From contig SHMQ01000017.1 of NCBI GenBank assembly GCA_008534395.1, positions 1 through 46,675 on the forward strand: a stretch of DNA of 46,675 nucleotides. Direction: 5' to 3'. The translations under genes were made by a program, and so were the position numbers. Positions within the stretch are counted from its first letter, which is position 1; every line of letters begins with the position of its first letter. The notes beneath the pieces are model-generated. The model saw only the letters and a program-made list of their open reading frames with translations, was not told the DNA's origin and made no database searches. This document shows positions 26,206-37,072 of the stretch, in pieces. This stretch comes from Candidatus Acidulodesulfobacterium acidiphilum. Lineage in GTDB: Bacteria > SZUA-79 > Acidulodesulfobacterales > Acidulodesulfobacteraceae.

Positions 26206-26784
26206 TTAAAAAAGACTGTTTTCTACTAATTCGCATATAATATGGGCAATTAAAATGTGGTTTTCCTGAATTCTTGGAGTGTCTTTAGACGGAATTTTAA
26301 TAAGCAGGTCGCACATTCCGGGTTCCGCCATTTTTCCGCCGTCTCCGCCGGTAAAACCAATTATTTTCATGCCGATATTTTTTGCCGTATTAATTGCCGA
26401 TAGAATATTTTTGGAGTTGCCGGAAGTCGATATTCCCCAGAAGACGTCGCCTTTGCGTGCGTTTGCTTCGAGCTGGCGCGAAAAAACAACCGAAAAATCG
26501 TAATCGTTTGCTATAGCCGTGAGATTTGACGTATTAACCGTAAGGCTTTCCGCAGCAAGAGCCTTTCTTTCTTTGTAAAACCTCGAAACAAGCTCTGCCG
26601 CGATATGCTGGGCATCCGCCGCCGACCCGCCGTTTCCGGCGATAAAAACCTTTCCGCCCTTATCGTAAGCTGAAATAATGGTTTTTGATATATTTTCAAC
26701 TGTACTTAAAATCTCTTCATTATTAGAAGTAAGTTCTAATAACGCTATTGCTTCCGCAAATCTTTTTTCAATCGTATTTTTCAT
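26206..26784 (-). CDS. gmhA: Sedoheptulose 7-phosphate isomerase
   Basis: A 192-residue SIS-domain enzyme that converts sedoheptulose 7-phosphate to D-glycero-D-manno-heptose 7-phosphate, the first step to lipopolysaccharide core heptose. Signatures are FIAGNGGSAADAQHIAAELV, the phosphate-binding ISTSGNSKNI, IGFTGGDGGKM and the C-terminal IQENHILIAHIICE. AGGGG precedes the ATG. It is the last gene behind the restriction-modification cassette, 19 bases away, though functionally unrelated. Its presence supports a Gram-negative envelope. Confidence 0.95.
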   Translation of the reverse strand: MKNTIEKRFAEAIALLELTSNNEEILSTVENISKTIISAYDKGGKVFIAGNGGSAADAQHIAAELVSRFYKERKALAAESLTVNTSNLTAIANDYDFSVVFSRQLEANARKGDVFWGISTSGNSKNILSAINTAKNIGMKIIGFTGGDGGKMAEPGMCDLLIKIPSKDTPRIQENHILIAHIICELVENSLF

Positions 26785-26803
26785 TTAATGACCCCTTTTC
26801 AAC

Positions 26804-27580
26804 TTATTTTTTAATACATAGCCGCTTTTCGGCAATTTCGACGTATTTTTTTTCTTTTTCTATTCCAATCCACTTTCGGCCGAATCTTTGTGCAATAAAT
26901 GCGGTAGTTCCGCTTCCCAAAAAAGGGTCTAAAACTATATCTCCTTCTTTGGAGCAAGTAAGAATAATTCTTTTCAGCATTTCTTCGGGTTTCTGGGTAG
27001 GATGCAAAGCCTTTCCATCTATACTCCTAATGCGTTCCTTCCCCTGAACAAGCGGCATCTCCCATAAATCCCGCATTTGTTTTACCTTTCCGTCTTTTTG
27101 TTTTTCAGGATTTATTTCTTTTGCCGTCTCATAATTAAAAGTCCAACCTGAACCTTTAACCGCCCAGACAACAAATTCGGTTGAATGCGTAAATACCCTT
27201 TTCGTCATATTCGGCATTGCGTTGGTTTTATACCAAGTAATGATATTGTTAATCTTAAACTTAAGTCGCTTTAAAGTAATTATAATTTCTGCTAAATTGT
27301 GATAACTTGAAGCAACGTAAATCGAGCCGGACTTCTTTAAAACCTTGTAACAGCCTTTAATCCAATTTTCTGTAAATCTTAAATATTCCATATCGGGAAT
27401 CTTATCCCAATTTTCATTGACCATATTCCAGTCCCCGCCTGTTTTATTGCCAACCCATTTTAGAGCGTTACCGGACAGATTATAAGGGGGGTCTGCAAAA
27501 ATAAGGTCTATTGAATTTTCTTCTATAGCGTTGTTTAAAATCTCTATACAGTCGCCGTTGTAAATTATATTAAGTTTCAT
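26804..27580 (-). CDS. Site-specific DNA methyltransferase, beta class (N6-adenine or N4-cytosine)
   Basis: A 258-residue SAM-dependent DNA amino-methyltransferase. The catalytic motif IV DPPY (30-33) precedes the SAM-binding motif I region DPFLGSGTT (about 218-226), the order of beta-class enzymes; LHPTQKPEEML lies just before it. DPPY does not decide between adenine and N4-cytosine. It starts 6 bases after the AlwI-type nuclease gene and has no visible ribosome binding site, so translation is probably coupled. It likely protects one strand of an asymmetric site, with the RadC-methylase fusion protecting the other. Confidence 0.92.
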   Translation of the reverse strand: MKLNIIYNGDCIEILNNAIEENSIDLIFADPPYNLSGNALKWVGNKTGGDWNMVNENWDKIPDMEYLRFTENWIKGCYKVLKKSGSIYVASSYHNLAEIIITLKRLKFKINNIITWYKTNAMPNMTKRVFTHSTEFVVWAVKGSGWTFNYETAKEINPEKQKDGKVKQMRDLWEMPLVQGKERIRSIDGKALHPTQKPEEMLKRIILTCSKEGDIVLDPFLGSGTTAFIAQRFGRKWIGIEKEKKYVEIAEKRLCIKK

Positions 27581-27586
27581 AAAAGT

Positions 27587-29407
27587 CTAAGTTAAATTAA
27601 GGCTTTTTTTCCAAGAAGTAAGGATTTTCGGAATATATTTCAGCCATTGATCTGAATTAGGCATAGTTTCTGATTTTTCCAAGACATTGTTATATAAACG
27701 AAAGAGTTCATCGTGTTTCAAAAAATTTCCGTTTTGCTTAATCTCGATTAGTATTTTTAAAAGTTCTATAAAATTATCTATGGATAGAGGGATAATTTTT
27801 TGTTTTTTACCTTCATATTCATATTTTATTGCCATCCAGAAAGTGTTTATCGTATCACGATGTATTTTTGGGGCAATAAATAAACAAAAAGTATTTTTAT
27901 CATTATGTTTATTTTCAAAATCCCGCAGATGCCTCATCACAGGCTGTCCTTCGTAATACCATTGATTGCGTCCGGTTAACATCGTAACCTCGCAGATTGC
28001 GTTGTGTTGTCCGTAAAAACATTCAATATCCGGCATATTTCCGGGTGCGGTAAAGGTCGGCTCGTTATCGTCTCCTACCGGATAATTAGGTTTTATTTCT
28101 ATAGCATCATTTAAAGCGTTGAGTCCGAGTGAAATAAGTTTTTCAAGTAAAATAGACTTATTATCGGACTTGTTTATGTTTTTTAATTCTTCAATATATT
28201 TTTTAATTTGTTCGATTTCCTGTGATTTTAGATAATTTTCTTTTTCTTGAAGTTGTCTTCGATAAACTCTTAAATCGTCGATAATTTTTTTAATACTTTC
28301 TTTGTTCAATTTTTTTAAATCGGGAAATGATTTTCGAGGCAGTTTTAATCTTTTTTCAAGCGGTATTATTTCTTCTAACAATTTATTCGATATTTCGTAA
28401 AGTTCTTTTATGTTTTCCCATGGCAATTCCGGTTTAGAATTATCGGAGATATAGCCATGGTAATATTCTTTGGATTCAAAAATTTGAGATTTAGCGTTAT
28501 CCAAATTTAATAATTTGTTTATTTCGATGGATCTTCTAGGTTCCAAATCGATATAATAGCCTCCGCCTCTGATATAAATATAACGCGTAAGACGAAAATA
28601 TCTTATTGCGTTGTCTCCGTAATCTTTAAGATTATTTAATAATTTGTTTATTTCTTTATTACTCGAAGTTCCTAGGAATTCAGCTGCAAATTCACTTCGG
28701 TATTTATTAAAAATATCTATTTTTTGCTGATTACTTTTACCCTCAAGTTTTTTTCTAAGAGCAATAATTTTTTCCGCATATAGGTCTATATCTTTGTAAT
28801 TAATAAGGGCGGGGCATAATAAAGAGAATTCACTCCTGCCGATACCTTTTTCGCTTTTTCCTATCGCCGCATATTTCTCATTAACACGGCGGATAAGATG
28901 TAAAACTCCTATGAAAGGTTTTATATCGTATCCTTCTTTATAACTGTAGTCATCGCTGTCGGGATTAGGTATTTGCCATTTTAAAAAACTTTTAAAAAAT
29001 ATTTCTCCGATGTCGAATTGTTCATTTAAAAAAAGCTTTCCTAAATCGGTGATGACGATTTTTCCGTCTTTTATTATAGCGAACCCGAATTTTTTTAGCG
29101 GGTTTATGGATTGCCTGCCTCTCATCGGAGAGTCTTTATATTTTTTAGATTCGAATATTTCTTCTGCCTTATCGAAAGAAATATTTTTTTGAGGATTGTC
29201 TATTAAGTCGATGTTATTTTGAGATATTCCTTTGTAAAATTGATTGCTTCTGTAACCGTATAATCTTTCTTTGATAAGAAGAATCTGGTATTTTTTTTGA
29301 TTTTCGATGTTCCATTCATGATTTTCAAGCTGGTTTAAGACTTTTAAAAAGTCTCTTAATCTTTCAGGGTTTCTTAGGGTTGTAGTAATAGACCAAGGTT
29401 TTTTCAT
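27587..29407 (-). CDS. AlwI-family type II restriction endonuclease
   Basis: A 606-residue protein resembling the AlwI family (PF09491), which cut beside short asymmetric sites (AlwI itself recognises GGATC). The N-terminus MKKPWSITTTLRNPERLRDF and the MRGRQSINPLKKFGF region are family-like. A predicted coiled coil spans roughly 375-410. The probable PD-(D/E)XK nuclease core is PDIECFYGQHNAICEVTML, with D460 and E473 as metal ligands. It stands between two methyltransferase genes, 15 bases after the RadC fusion and 6 before the second methylase. The cut site cannot be read from sequence alone. Confidence 0.88.
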   Translation of the reverse strand: MKKPWSITTTLRNPERLRDFLKVLNQLENHEWNIENQKKYQILLIKERLYGYRSNQFYKGISQNNIDLIDNPQKNISFDKAEEIFESKKYKDSPMRGRQSINPLKKFGFAIIKDGKIVITDLGKLFLNEQFDIGEIFFKSFLKWQIPNPDSDDYSYKEGYDIKPFIGVLHLIRRVNEKYAAIGKSEKGIGRSEFSLLCPALINYKDIDLYAEKIIALRKKLEGKSNQQKIDIFNKYRSEFAAEFLGTSSNKEINKLLNNLKDYGDNAIRYFRLTRYIYIRGGGYYIDLEPRRSIEINKLLNLDNAKSQIFESKEYYHGYISDNSKPELPWENIKELYEISNKLLEEIIPLEKRLKLPRKSFPDLKKLNKESIKKIIDDLRVYRRQLQEKENYLKSQEIEQIKKYIEELKNINKSDNKSILLEKLISLGLNALNDAIEIKPNYPVGDDNEPTFTAPGNMPDIECFYGQHNAICEVTMLTGRNQWYYEGQPVMRHLRDFENKHNDKNTFCLFIAPKIHRDTINTFWMAIKYEYEGKKQKIIPLSIDNFIELLKILIEIKQNGNFLKHDELFRLYNNVLEKSETMPNSDQWLKYIPKILTSWKKSLNLT

Positions 29408-29422
29408 AAATTTATTGATTTT

Positions 29423-31279
29423 TTATTTTACTTTGCAGTAAAAAATTCTTTCAATGTTTCCTGTATCGAAGCTTTTACCCGTACTAAACGCTTTGAATTT
29501 TCGTTCAAAAATTTCTACACTGCCTTTATTTTCTAATGTTTGTATAATTTTATCGTCATTTATTCTTGCGTTAGAACGTCCGTCTTTCGATTCTTTGGTA
29601 TTATTGTATGATATCAGTATATGTTTGCAATCTGCGTTAATAATAAGATCTTCAAAAGCAAGTCCTGCATTTTTTAGACAGTATAGGCTTTTTATGTGCG
29701 ACCTGTCCATTTTTTTCGCTATGCCTTCAACTTTTGGTTTTTTCCATTCGGCTAAATTTTCCAAAAGATGATAAGCATCCGAATATTGGCGGGAATTGTA
29801 TGGAGGGTCAATATAAAGCACATCGCAGGAGATTTTTCTAATTAAAATATTTGCATTATTTTTATATACTTCATTATTTTCGTTATTCAAATAGTTTATA
29901 TAAGGCGTTAAAAGTTTCAAAGGTTGCAACATATCCATATTTTTACGAAATGCGTCGTAATGCCCAACCGTATTAGCGACTTTGTCAGCCGCATATATTA
30001 GAGAGCATATAAGTATATTTTTTTCGTCTTCATTTAAGGCTATTTTATCTATTTCTTCACGAATAGCCCCTATTTTTTTTGCGTTTTCTAATGAAAAATA
30101 AGTATTGCCGAAATTATTAGAAAAATAATTATCCTCATTTGCTTTTAAACTATTTAAATAGTCTATTTTTTCAGAAATATCAGTTTTAATTGTGTTAATT
30201 TCTAAAAAAGTTTTAAGACATACATAATTACTGGAAAGTATATCGTTAGAAATTATTTTGATCCCATGATTATTGAATCTTTCTCCTACAACGCCTGTGC
30301 CTGCAAAAATATCGCAAAATGATTCTATTGCACCGCATTTTTCTGAGACTATATCTTCTATAAAACCAAGCAATTTGTATTTGTTTCCAAGATATCTTCT
30401 ATTATGTAATCGGAAATAACCGGAAAGATTATTGGGTTTCGTCAGAGTATTTGTAAAATGAATTCCTGCAGCCTCATTCTTAACGTCGATATCATTTTTT
30501 TCTATACTGCTAAAATTATTTAAAGAATTAGTCTTTTCGCTTTCGAATAAATCAAATAAAGTCAGCTGGGCTCCTTCAGCAACATAACCGTCATATAACT
30601 TGTTTCTTACGCTGTTTCTTATTTTTTTATGAAAACTATAGTAATCCTTATCTCCTATTATAATAAAATCGAGTATCGGTATCCCTACTAATTCGCCGGC
30701 TTTAATAATTCTTTCCATTACTTCTTCGTCTTCTATGCTTGGCAAAGGGTTTCCGGTCGGATGATTATGCGCTATAATTATGCCGGCTGAATTTAATTGA
30801 ATCGCAGGATTAAAAACCTCTCTTGGGTGTATTAAACTCTTATCGATGGTGCCTATGCTTATAATTTCTTTTTTTATCAGTATATTTTTTGCGTTAAGAT
30901 AGAAACAAACTAAATATTCCTTTTTTTTATCTCTTAAATCGTAAGTCAGAGATAAAATGTCTTTATAATCATGGATAATAATTTCTTTCTGCGCATCTTC
31001 TTCATAAAACCTTTTAAATAACGAAATTGCCGAAACAATCTGCAAAGCTTTTGCCTGGCCGATTCCACTGATTGTTTTTAGTTCGTTTATTGTAACGTTG
31101 AGGAATTTATTGCCGTATTTTTTAATAATTTGCGATGCCAATTCCTGAACATTTTTTCCTTTTATGCCATTTCCGAGTATTATTGCTAAAAGGTCGGCTT
31201 TAGAAAGTGCTTCCGGTCCTTTTTTTATGAACTTTTCTCTTGGACGGTCGGATTTAGGCCGGTCTTTAATTTTTGCCAT
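29423..31279 (-). CDS. RadC domain fused to a D12-class DNA adenine methyltransferase
   Basis: One uninterrupted 618-residue ORF. Residues 1-226 are a full RadC (UPF0758) protein: an N-terminal helix-hairpin-helix part (ISGIGQAKALQ, 70-80) and a JAMM-type domain with H171, H173 and D184 in HNHPTGNPLPSIED, plus a candidate glutamate at E138. Residues 227-290 are a linker containing QLTLF (238-242). Residues 291-618 form a Dam/D12-type methylase with motif I FAGTG (325-329) and catalytic DPPY (491-494) in YIDPPYNSRQY. It is first in the restriction-modification cassette and lacks a visible ribosome binding site. The methylase role is solid; what RadC adds is unknown. Confidence 0.9.
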   Translation of the reverse strand: MAKIKDRPKSDRPREKFIKKGPEALSKADLLAIILGNGIKGKNVQELASQIIKKYGNKFLNVTINELKTISGIGQAKALQIVSAISLFKRFYEEDAQKEIIIHDYKDILSLTYDLRDKKKEYLVCFYLNAKNILIKKEIISIGTIDKSLIHPREVFNPAIQLNSAGIIIAHNHPTGNPLPSIEDEEVMERIIKAGELVGIPILDFIIIGDKDYYSFHKKIRNSVRNKLYDGYVAEGAQLTLFDLFESEKTNSLNNFSSIEKNDIDVKNEAAGIHFTNTLTKPNNLSGYFRLHNRRYLGNKYKLLGFIEDIVSEKCGAIESFCDIFAGTGVVGERFNNHGIKIISNDILSSNYVCLKTFLEINTIKTDISEKIDYLNSLKANEDNYFSNNFGNTYFSLENAKKIGAIREEIDKIALNEDEKNILICSLIYAADKVANTVGHYDAFRKNMDMLQPLKLLTPYINYLNNENNEVYKNNANILIRKISCDVLYIDPPYNSRQYSDAYHLLENLAEWKKPKVEGIAKKMDRSHIKSLYCLKNAGLAFEDLIINADCKHILISYNNTKESKDGRSNARINDDKIIQTLENKGSVEIFERKFKAFSTGKSFDTGNIERIFYCKVK

Positions 31280-31400
31280 ATTTAGATAATTTTACATTTA
31301 ATTTACAAATTATATTATATTTGTATATTATAATCTATTTAAAGGCAAATATAAATTTAAAATTTAGAAATAATTCATTGTTTCTGCTATTTTGTTAGTT

Positions 31401-31886
31401 TTATTTATTAATCTCTTCGTCGGCTTTAATTACCGAGTCCGCCATATCTTTTCTGTACTGTTTTAATTTTTCCGACAGGGCGTTATCCGATAAGGCAAGA
31501 ATCGATACTGCTAAAAGGGCGGCGTTGACGCAGCCGCTTTTGCCTATGGCGGTGGTCGCTACGGGTATACCGCCCGGCATTTGGACTATGGACATCAGGC
31601 TGTCTAATCCGTTGAGGGCGGAGGCGTTAAGCGGAACGCCTATTACCGGCAGGATAGTCATTGCGGCGACGACGCCGGGGAGGTGTGCGCTCATTCCTGC
31701 CGCGGCTATTATGACCTTTGCGCCCTTTTTTTCGGCAGATTCGACTAATTCCACCGTTCTTTTTAAAGTTCTGTGCGCCGACGATACATGCAGTTCGTAA
31801 GAAATTCCGAATTTTTTAAGCGTCTGCGCGGCGTTTTCTACATCGCCTAAATCGTTTTTAGAACCGGTCAATATCAAAACATCCAT
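31401..31886 (-). CDS. purE: N5-carboxyaminoimidazole ribonucleotide mutase
   Basis: A 161-residue class I PurE, which moves the carboxyl group of N5-CAIR to form CAIR in purine synthesis. Signatures are LILTGSKNDLGDVENA, SAHRTLKR, IAAAGMSAHLPGVVAA, PVIGVPLNAS, and GGIPVATTAIGKSG. The usual SGS at the N-terminus reads TGS, a mild change. GGGGGA precedes the ATG. It is the last purine gene before the restriction-modification cassette. Confidence 0.96.
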   Translation of the reverse strand: MDVLILTGSKNDLGDVENAAQTLKKFGISYELHVSSAHRTLKRTVELVESAEKKGAKVIIAAAGMSAHLPGVVAAMTILPVIGVPLNASALNGLDSLMSIVQMPGGIPVATTAIGKSGCVNAALLAVSILALSDNALSEKLKQYRKDMADSVIKADEEINK

Positions 31887-31921
31887 AAAGTCAATCCCCC
31901 TTTTATTTTTGTTTTTAATTA

Positions 31922-32809
31922 TTAATCGTATAAATTAAATATAGACAATTTTTTTAAAGTTTCGTCGGGGACGTCTTTTTTTGCCGTTACTACGGCTTGG
32001 CGCAACGACGAATTGCAGGAGCATAAGCCGCTTTTCGTAAAGTCTATTTTAGAGGCGGATTCTTTAATAATTTTCTTAGCTTTTTCAGCGTTTTCGAGGA
32101 GAATTTTAATAATCATATCGGCGGTAACGTTCTCTTCTTCTTCGTGCCAGCAGTCGTAATCCGTAGCCATAGCTATCGTCGCGTAACATAATTCGGCTTC
32201 TTTGGCGAACTTGGCTTCAGTGGCGTTAGTCATGCCTATGACGTCAAAACCGTTATTTTTATAAAAATAAGACTCCGCTTTCGTGGAAAATTGAGGTCCT
32301 TCAATGCATATATATGTGCCTCCTTCATGGCAGGCGACGTTAAGATTCTTACAGGATTCTATTAATATTTTGCGCAGATAAGGGCAGACGGGTTCCGCCA
32401 TCGAAACATGCGCTACTATGCCCCCGCCGAAAAAAGTACTTTTTCTATTTTTGGTAAAATCGAAAAATTGATCTACTATAACCATATCTCCCGGTTTTAT
32501 CTCTTTTTTAAGGCTGCCTACGGCGCTGACCGAAATAACTTTTTTTACTCCGGAAACTTTTAACGCATATATATTAGCGGCGTAATTTATTTCTGACGGC
32601 AAAATTCTATGTCCTTTTCCGTGTCTCGGCAAAAAAACTAATTTTTTACCTTTTATTTCACCGAATACCAGCTTGTCCGACGGGCTTCCGAAAGGAGTAT
32701 CTACCGATTCTTCCCTTACGTTAGTCAGCCCTTCCATTTGATATAATCCGCTTCCGCCTATTATTCCAAGAATATCCGTTTTGTTTTCCGAATTTTCTAC
32801 GTTTTTCAT
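31922..32809 (-). CDS. mtnP: S-methyl-5'-thioadenosine phosphorylase
   Basis: A 295-residue purine nucleoside phosphorylase family enzyme, expected to split methylthioadenosine into adenine and methylthioribose 1-phosphate. Motifs are [67 protein letters not shown] and [10 protein letters not shown]. The active-site residues SEI..N and TN..E fit MTA phosphorylase rather than inosine/guanosine enzymes. AGAGGT precedes the ATG. Placement between purE and purD suggests purine salvage linked to synthesis. Confidence 0.94.
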   Translation of the reverse strand: MKNVENSENKTDILGIIGGSGLYQMEGLTNVREESVDTPFGSPSDKLVFGEIKGKKLVFLPRHGKGHRILPSEINYAANIYALKVSGVKKVISVSAVGSLKKEIKPGDMVIVDQFFDFTKNRKSTFFGGGIVAHVSMAEPVCPYLRKILIESCKNLNVACHEGGTYICIEGPQFSTKAESYFYKNNGFDVIGMTNATEAKFAKEAELCYATIAMATDYDCWHEEEENVTADMIIKILLENAEKAKKIIKESASKIDFTKSGLCSCNSSLRQAVVTAKKDVPDETLKKLSIFNLYD

Positions 32810-32863
32810 ATTTTTACCTCTTTCATTTTGTTATTTGGTTTGTTTATTTTCATCAAAAAAAAA

Positions 32864-33529
32864 TCAATTATTTTTAATAGAACACATAAGCCTTTTTTTG
32901 ATATTGTTTTCTCCTTCTCTGACGACTTCTATATTTTTACCGTTTTTAAGTAATCTTATTATAGTAGAAGAACCGCCTGTAAGCTCTCCGGCATTTATCG
33001 CTATAACATTTGCGCAATCTTTTTCGGGTATACCGGATAAAAACATTTTATTCAGTTCGTTAAAATCCGAAAAACTTTCTTTACCGGATGAATTTGCGCT
33101 CGTAGAAATTAGAGGAAAATCAATCATATCAAAAATTTTTTCTGCAAACGGATGAGGAGAAATTCTTGCGGCGCAAGAGTCTAAACCGCCGGTAAATAAG
33201 TAATTATTTAAAAGTATCTTTTTTTTTAATTTAAAGATAATCGTGAGAGGTCCAGGCCAAAATTTAGATATTAAATCTTCTTCAGGCCTCTTTAATTCCG
33301 CAATATCTACAAGCATTTTTAAATCTTTAACCAATATCGGAAGCGGTTTTTTAAAATCTCTGCCTTTAAAAGCGTATATTTTTTTTACCGCGTTGTCGTT
33401 CAAAGCGTTTCCGCCTATTGCGTAAGATGTTTCCGTCGGATATATTATTATGCCGGAATTCCGAAGATGCTCTTTGATTAAAACATATTCTTCATCAGTC
33501 AATGCGTTGAATTCATAAATTTTTACCAT
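32864..33529 (-). CDS. TsaC/Sua5/YrdC-family threonylcarbamoyl-AMP synthase
   Basis: A 221-residue YrdC-fold protein, expected to make threonylcarbamoyl-AMP for the t6A modification of tRNAs reading ANN codons. The N-terminal IIYPTETSYAIGGNA, the KGRDFKKPLPILV segment, FWPGPLTIIFK and PLISTSANSSGKES are family hallmarks. It lacks the C-terminal Sua5 extension, so it is the short TsaC/YrdC type. The start (GVKI-like MVKIYEF) has no ribosome binding site but follows a TATTATA sequence, so a short or absent leader is possible. Confidence 0.9.
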   Translation of the reverse strand: MVKIYEFNALTDEEYVLIKEHLRNSGIIIYPTETSYAIGGNALNDNAVKKIYAFKGRDFKKPLPILVKDLKMLVDIAELKRPEEDLISKFWPGPLTIIFKLKKKILLNNYLFTGGLDSCAARISPHPFAEKIFDMIDFPLISTSANSSGKESFSDFNELNKMFLSGIPEKDCANVIAINAGELTGGSSTIIRLLKNGKNIEVVREGENNIKKRLMCSIKNN

Positions 33530-33587
33530 ACTTTATTCTTTATAATATATGCTTTATTTAAAAATTTATATCTCTATTTGTTTCTAA

Positions 33588-34076
33588 TTATTTTTCTTCG
33601 TTTTTATGGTTTTCGACGTCTTCATGGGACGAAACTATGACGTAAACGCCGCAAAGAGTGATAAAAATCCCGACCCATCTCATTAAAGGAACCGGCTCGT
33701 CAAGCGTAATGGCGGCAAGTATCACAGTCAACAAGATGCCGATACTGACAAAAGGATATGCGACCGAAAGGTCGATTTTAGAAAGCGTTTTTATCCAAAA
33801 AAACATAGATATCAAATACAGGATTATTCCCGCTATAACAAACTTATTCATAAAAATAACAGTCAGTATTTTTACGGTTTTTATTATTAAAACATATTTT
33901 TTGTATTTTAACGGTTGCGCGGATAATGACGAAGCCGGGCTTTTACCGCTTAAACTTCCGGCAGCGTTTTTAATATTTATCATTCCGTATTTCATAGATA
34001 ACTGCGCAAAAACGCCGGTTAAAATACTTATTAAAATATTAAGTAGTACCTGAGGTTTGAATTTAATTAAATGCAT
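33588..34076 (-). CDS. SMR/EamA-like small membrane transporter
   Basis: A 162-residue protein with four hydrophobic segments, two of them in the C-terminal half (FVIAGIILYLISMFFWIKTL; SVAYPFVSIGILLTVILAA) and a final LMRWVGIFITLCGVYVIV. The segment LSKIDLSVAYPFVSIG followed by LDEPVPLMRW is like small multidrug resistance proteins and ArnE/ArnF-type lipid carriers. A 30-residue hydrophilic loop after the first helix is unusual. Substrate unknown; lipid-linked sugar or small amphipath export are both possible. Confidence 0.75.
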   Translation of the reverse strand: MHLIKFKPQVLLNILISILTGVFAQLSMKYGMINIKNAAGSLSGKSPASSLSAQPLKYKKYVLIIKTVKILTVIFMNKFVIAGIILYLISMFFWIKTLSKIDLSVAYPFVSIGILLTVILAAITLDEPVPLMRWVGIFITLCGVYVIVSSHEDVENHKNEEK

Positions 34077-34107
34077 AAATTATATCGCTTAGTTGTTGCT
34101 TAAAAAA

Positions 34108-35391
34108 TTAATTTAAAGCTTTACCTATATCTTTCCTGTAATATTTATCTTTAAAATCTATCTTTTCAGCAATATCGTAAACAGCTTTTATTATATCTTT
34201 TCCTTTCCCTTTTGCGCAGATGTTTAAAACTCTGCCGCCGTCGGTTGAGTATTTTCCGCCGTTTTTTTTTGTTCCTGCATGAAAAATATAGTATTCTATG
34301 CCGTTTTTATCGGTAAGTCCATTATTATTAAAATTTTTATCAAAAATTATTTCGTAACCCGTTTTATAATCTTTAGGGTAACCGCCGGAAGCAATAACGA
34401 GACATAAGGACTCGTTACCGTCGAAAACAAGGTTATAATCTTTTAAATTTTCGTTTATTACGCTTAAAAACAGTTCTATTATATCGGATTCAAGCCTTAT
34501 GAGTATGGCCTGAGTCTCAGGATCTCCGAATCTTACGTTAAATTCGAGGACGTAGATATCTTCGCCCTTTATAATTAGTCCTGCGTACAGTATTCCTTTA
34601 TATTTTATTCCTTCTTTTTTTAATCCTTCCAGCGTAGGTTCTATGACGTTTTTGTTTATTTTGTTAATTAAGTCTTCGGAAACATACGGGTTCGGCGTAA
34701 CGGCGCCCATGCCGCCGGTATTTTCTCCTGTATCTCCGTCTCCGATTTTTTTGTAATCCATGCTGGTAATTAACGGCTTATATGATATTCCGTCAGTAAC
34801 TATCATATAAGAAAGTTCAAACCCGTCTAAATAATCTTCTATAACGACCGTCTCTCCGCTTTTGCCGAATATTTTGTCGACAAATATGGATTTCAGTATT
34901 TTATCGGATTCCCCGGCATTTTTTGAAATGAAAACGCCTTTTCCTGCCGCAAGCCCGCTTGCTTTTATAACTAAAGGATGCGGCTTATTTTTGACGTAAT
35001 TTTCGGCTTCGCTTAAATCGTCGAAAGATTTGTATCCTGCCGTTTTTATATTATATTTTTTAAGAAAATCTTTAGAAAATTTTTTAGACGACTCTAAAAG
35101 CGCGGCTTTTTTGTCGGGTCCGAATATTTTAAGCCCTGCAGAAGTAAATTCATCGGCTATACCCATAGACAAAGGTATTTCTGGACCTACTACGGTTAAG
35201 TCTATTGTATTTTTTAAAGCAAAATCAAGAAGCCCTTTTATATCGTCCTGTTTAATAGGAACGTTAACCGCAACGGTTTCGGTCCCGCCGTTTCCGGGTG
35301 CGCAGTAAATTTCTGTTTCTATTTTTGATTTTTTAACGGCATAGGCTATGGCATTTTCCCTGCCGCCGGAACCGATTATTAATATTTTCAT
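34108..35391 (-). CDS. purD: Phosphoribosylamine-glycine ligase
   Basis: A 427-residue ATP-grasp enzyme, the second step of purine synthesis. Motifs are MKILIIGSGGRENAIAYAV, CAPGNGGTE, VVGPEIPLSMGIAD, KFSKDFLKKYNIKTAGY, VIKASGLAAGKGVF, GGMGAVTPNPYVSE and NVRFGDPETQAIL. The ATG at 35391 matches the family start; an in-frame ATG at 35412 would add MKMENNK. A GGAAAA sequence before 35391 is a weak ribosome binding site. It follows purH closely on the same strand. Confidence 0.95.
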   Translation of the reverse strand: MKILIIGSGGRENAIAYAVKKSKIETEIYCAPGNGGTETVAVNVPIKQDDIKGLLDFALKNTIDLTVVGPEIPLSMGIADEFTSAGLKIFGPDKKAALLESSKKFSKDFLKKYNIKTAGYKSFDDLSEAENYVKNKPHPLVIKASGLAAGKGVFISKNAGESDKILKSIFVDKIFGKSGETVVIEDYLDGFELSYMIVTDGISYKPLITSMDYKKIGDGDTGENTGGMGAVTPNPYVSEDLINKINKNVIEPTLEGLKKEGIKYKGILYAGLIIKGEDIYVLEFNVRFGDPETQAILIRLESDIIELFLSVINENLKDYNLVFDGNESLCLVIASGGYPKDYKTGYEIIFDKNFNNNGLTDKNGIEYYIFHAGTKKNGGKYSTDGGRVLNICAKGKGKDIIKAVYDIAEKIDFKDKYYRKDIGKALN

Positions 35392-35429
35392 TTTATTATT
35401 TTCCATTTTCAAAAAGAGAGCAGATTTAT

Positions 35430-37022
<1,593 letters not shown>

Positions 37023-37072
37023 AATAATTTAATACCTTTTTTTAAATTAATTTGATTTTAAAATATTATATA

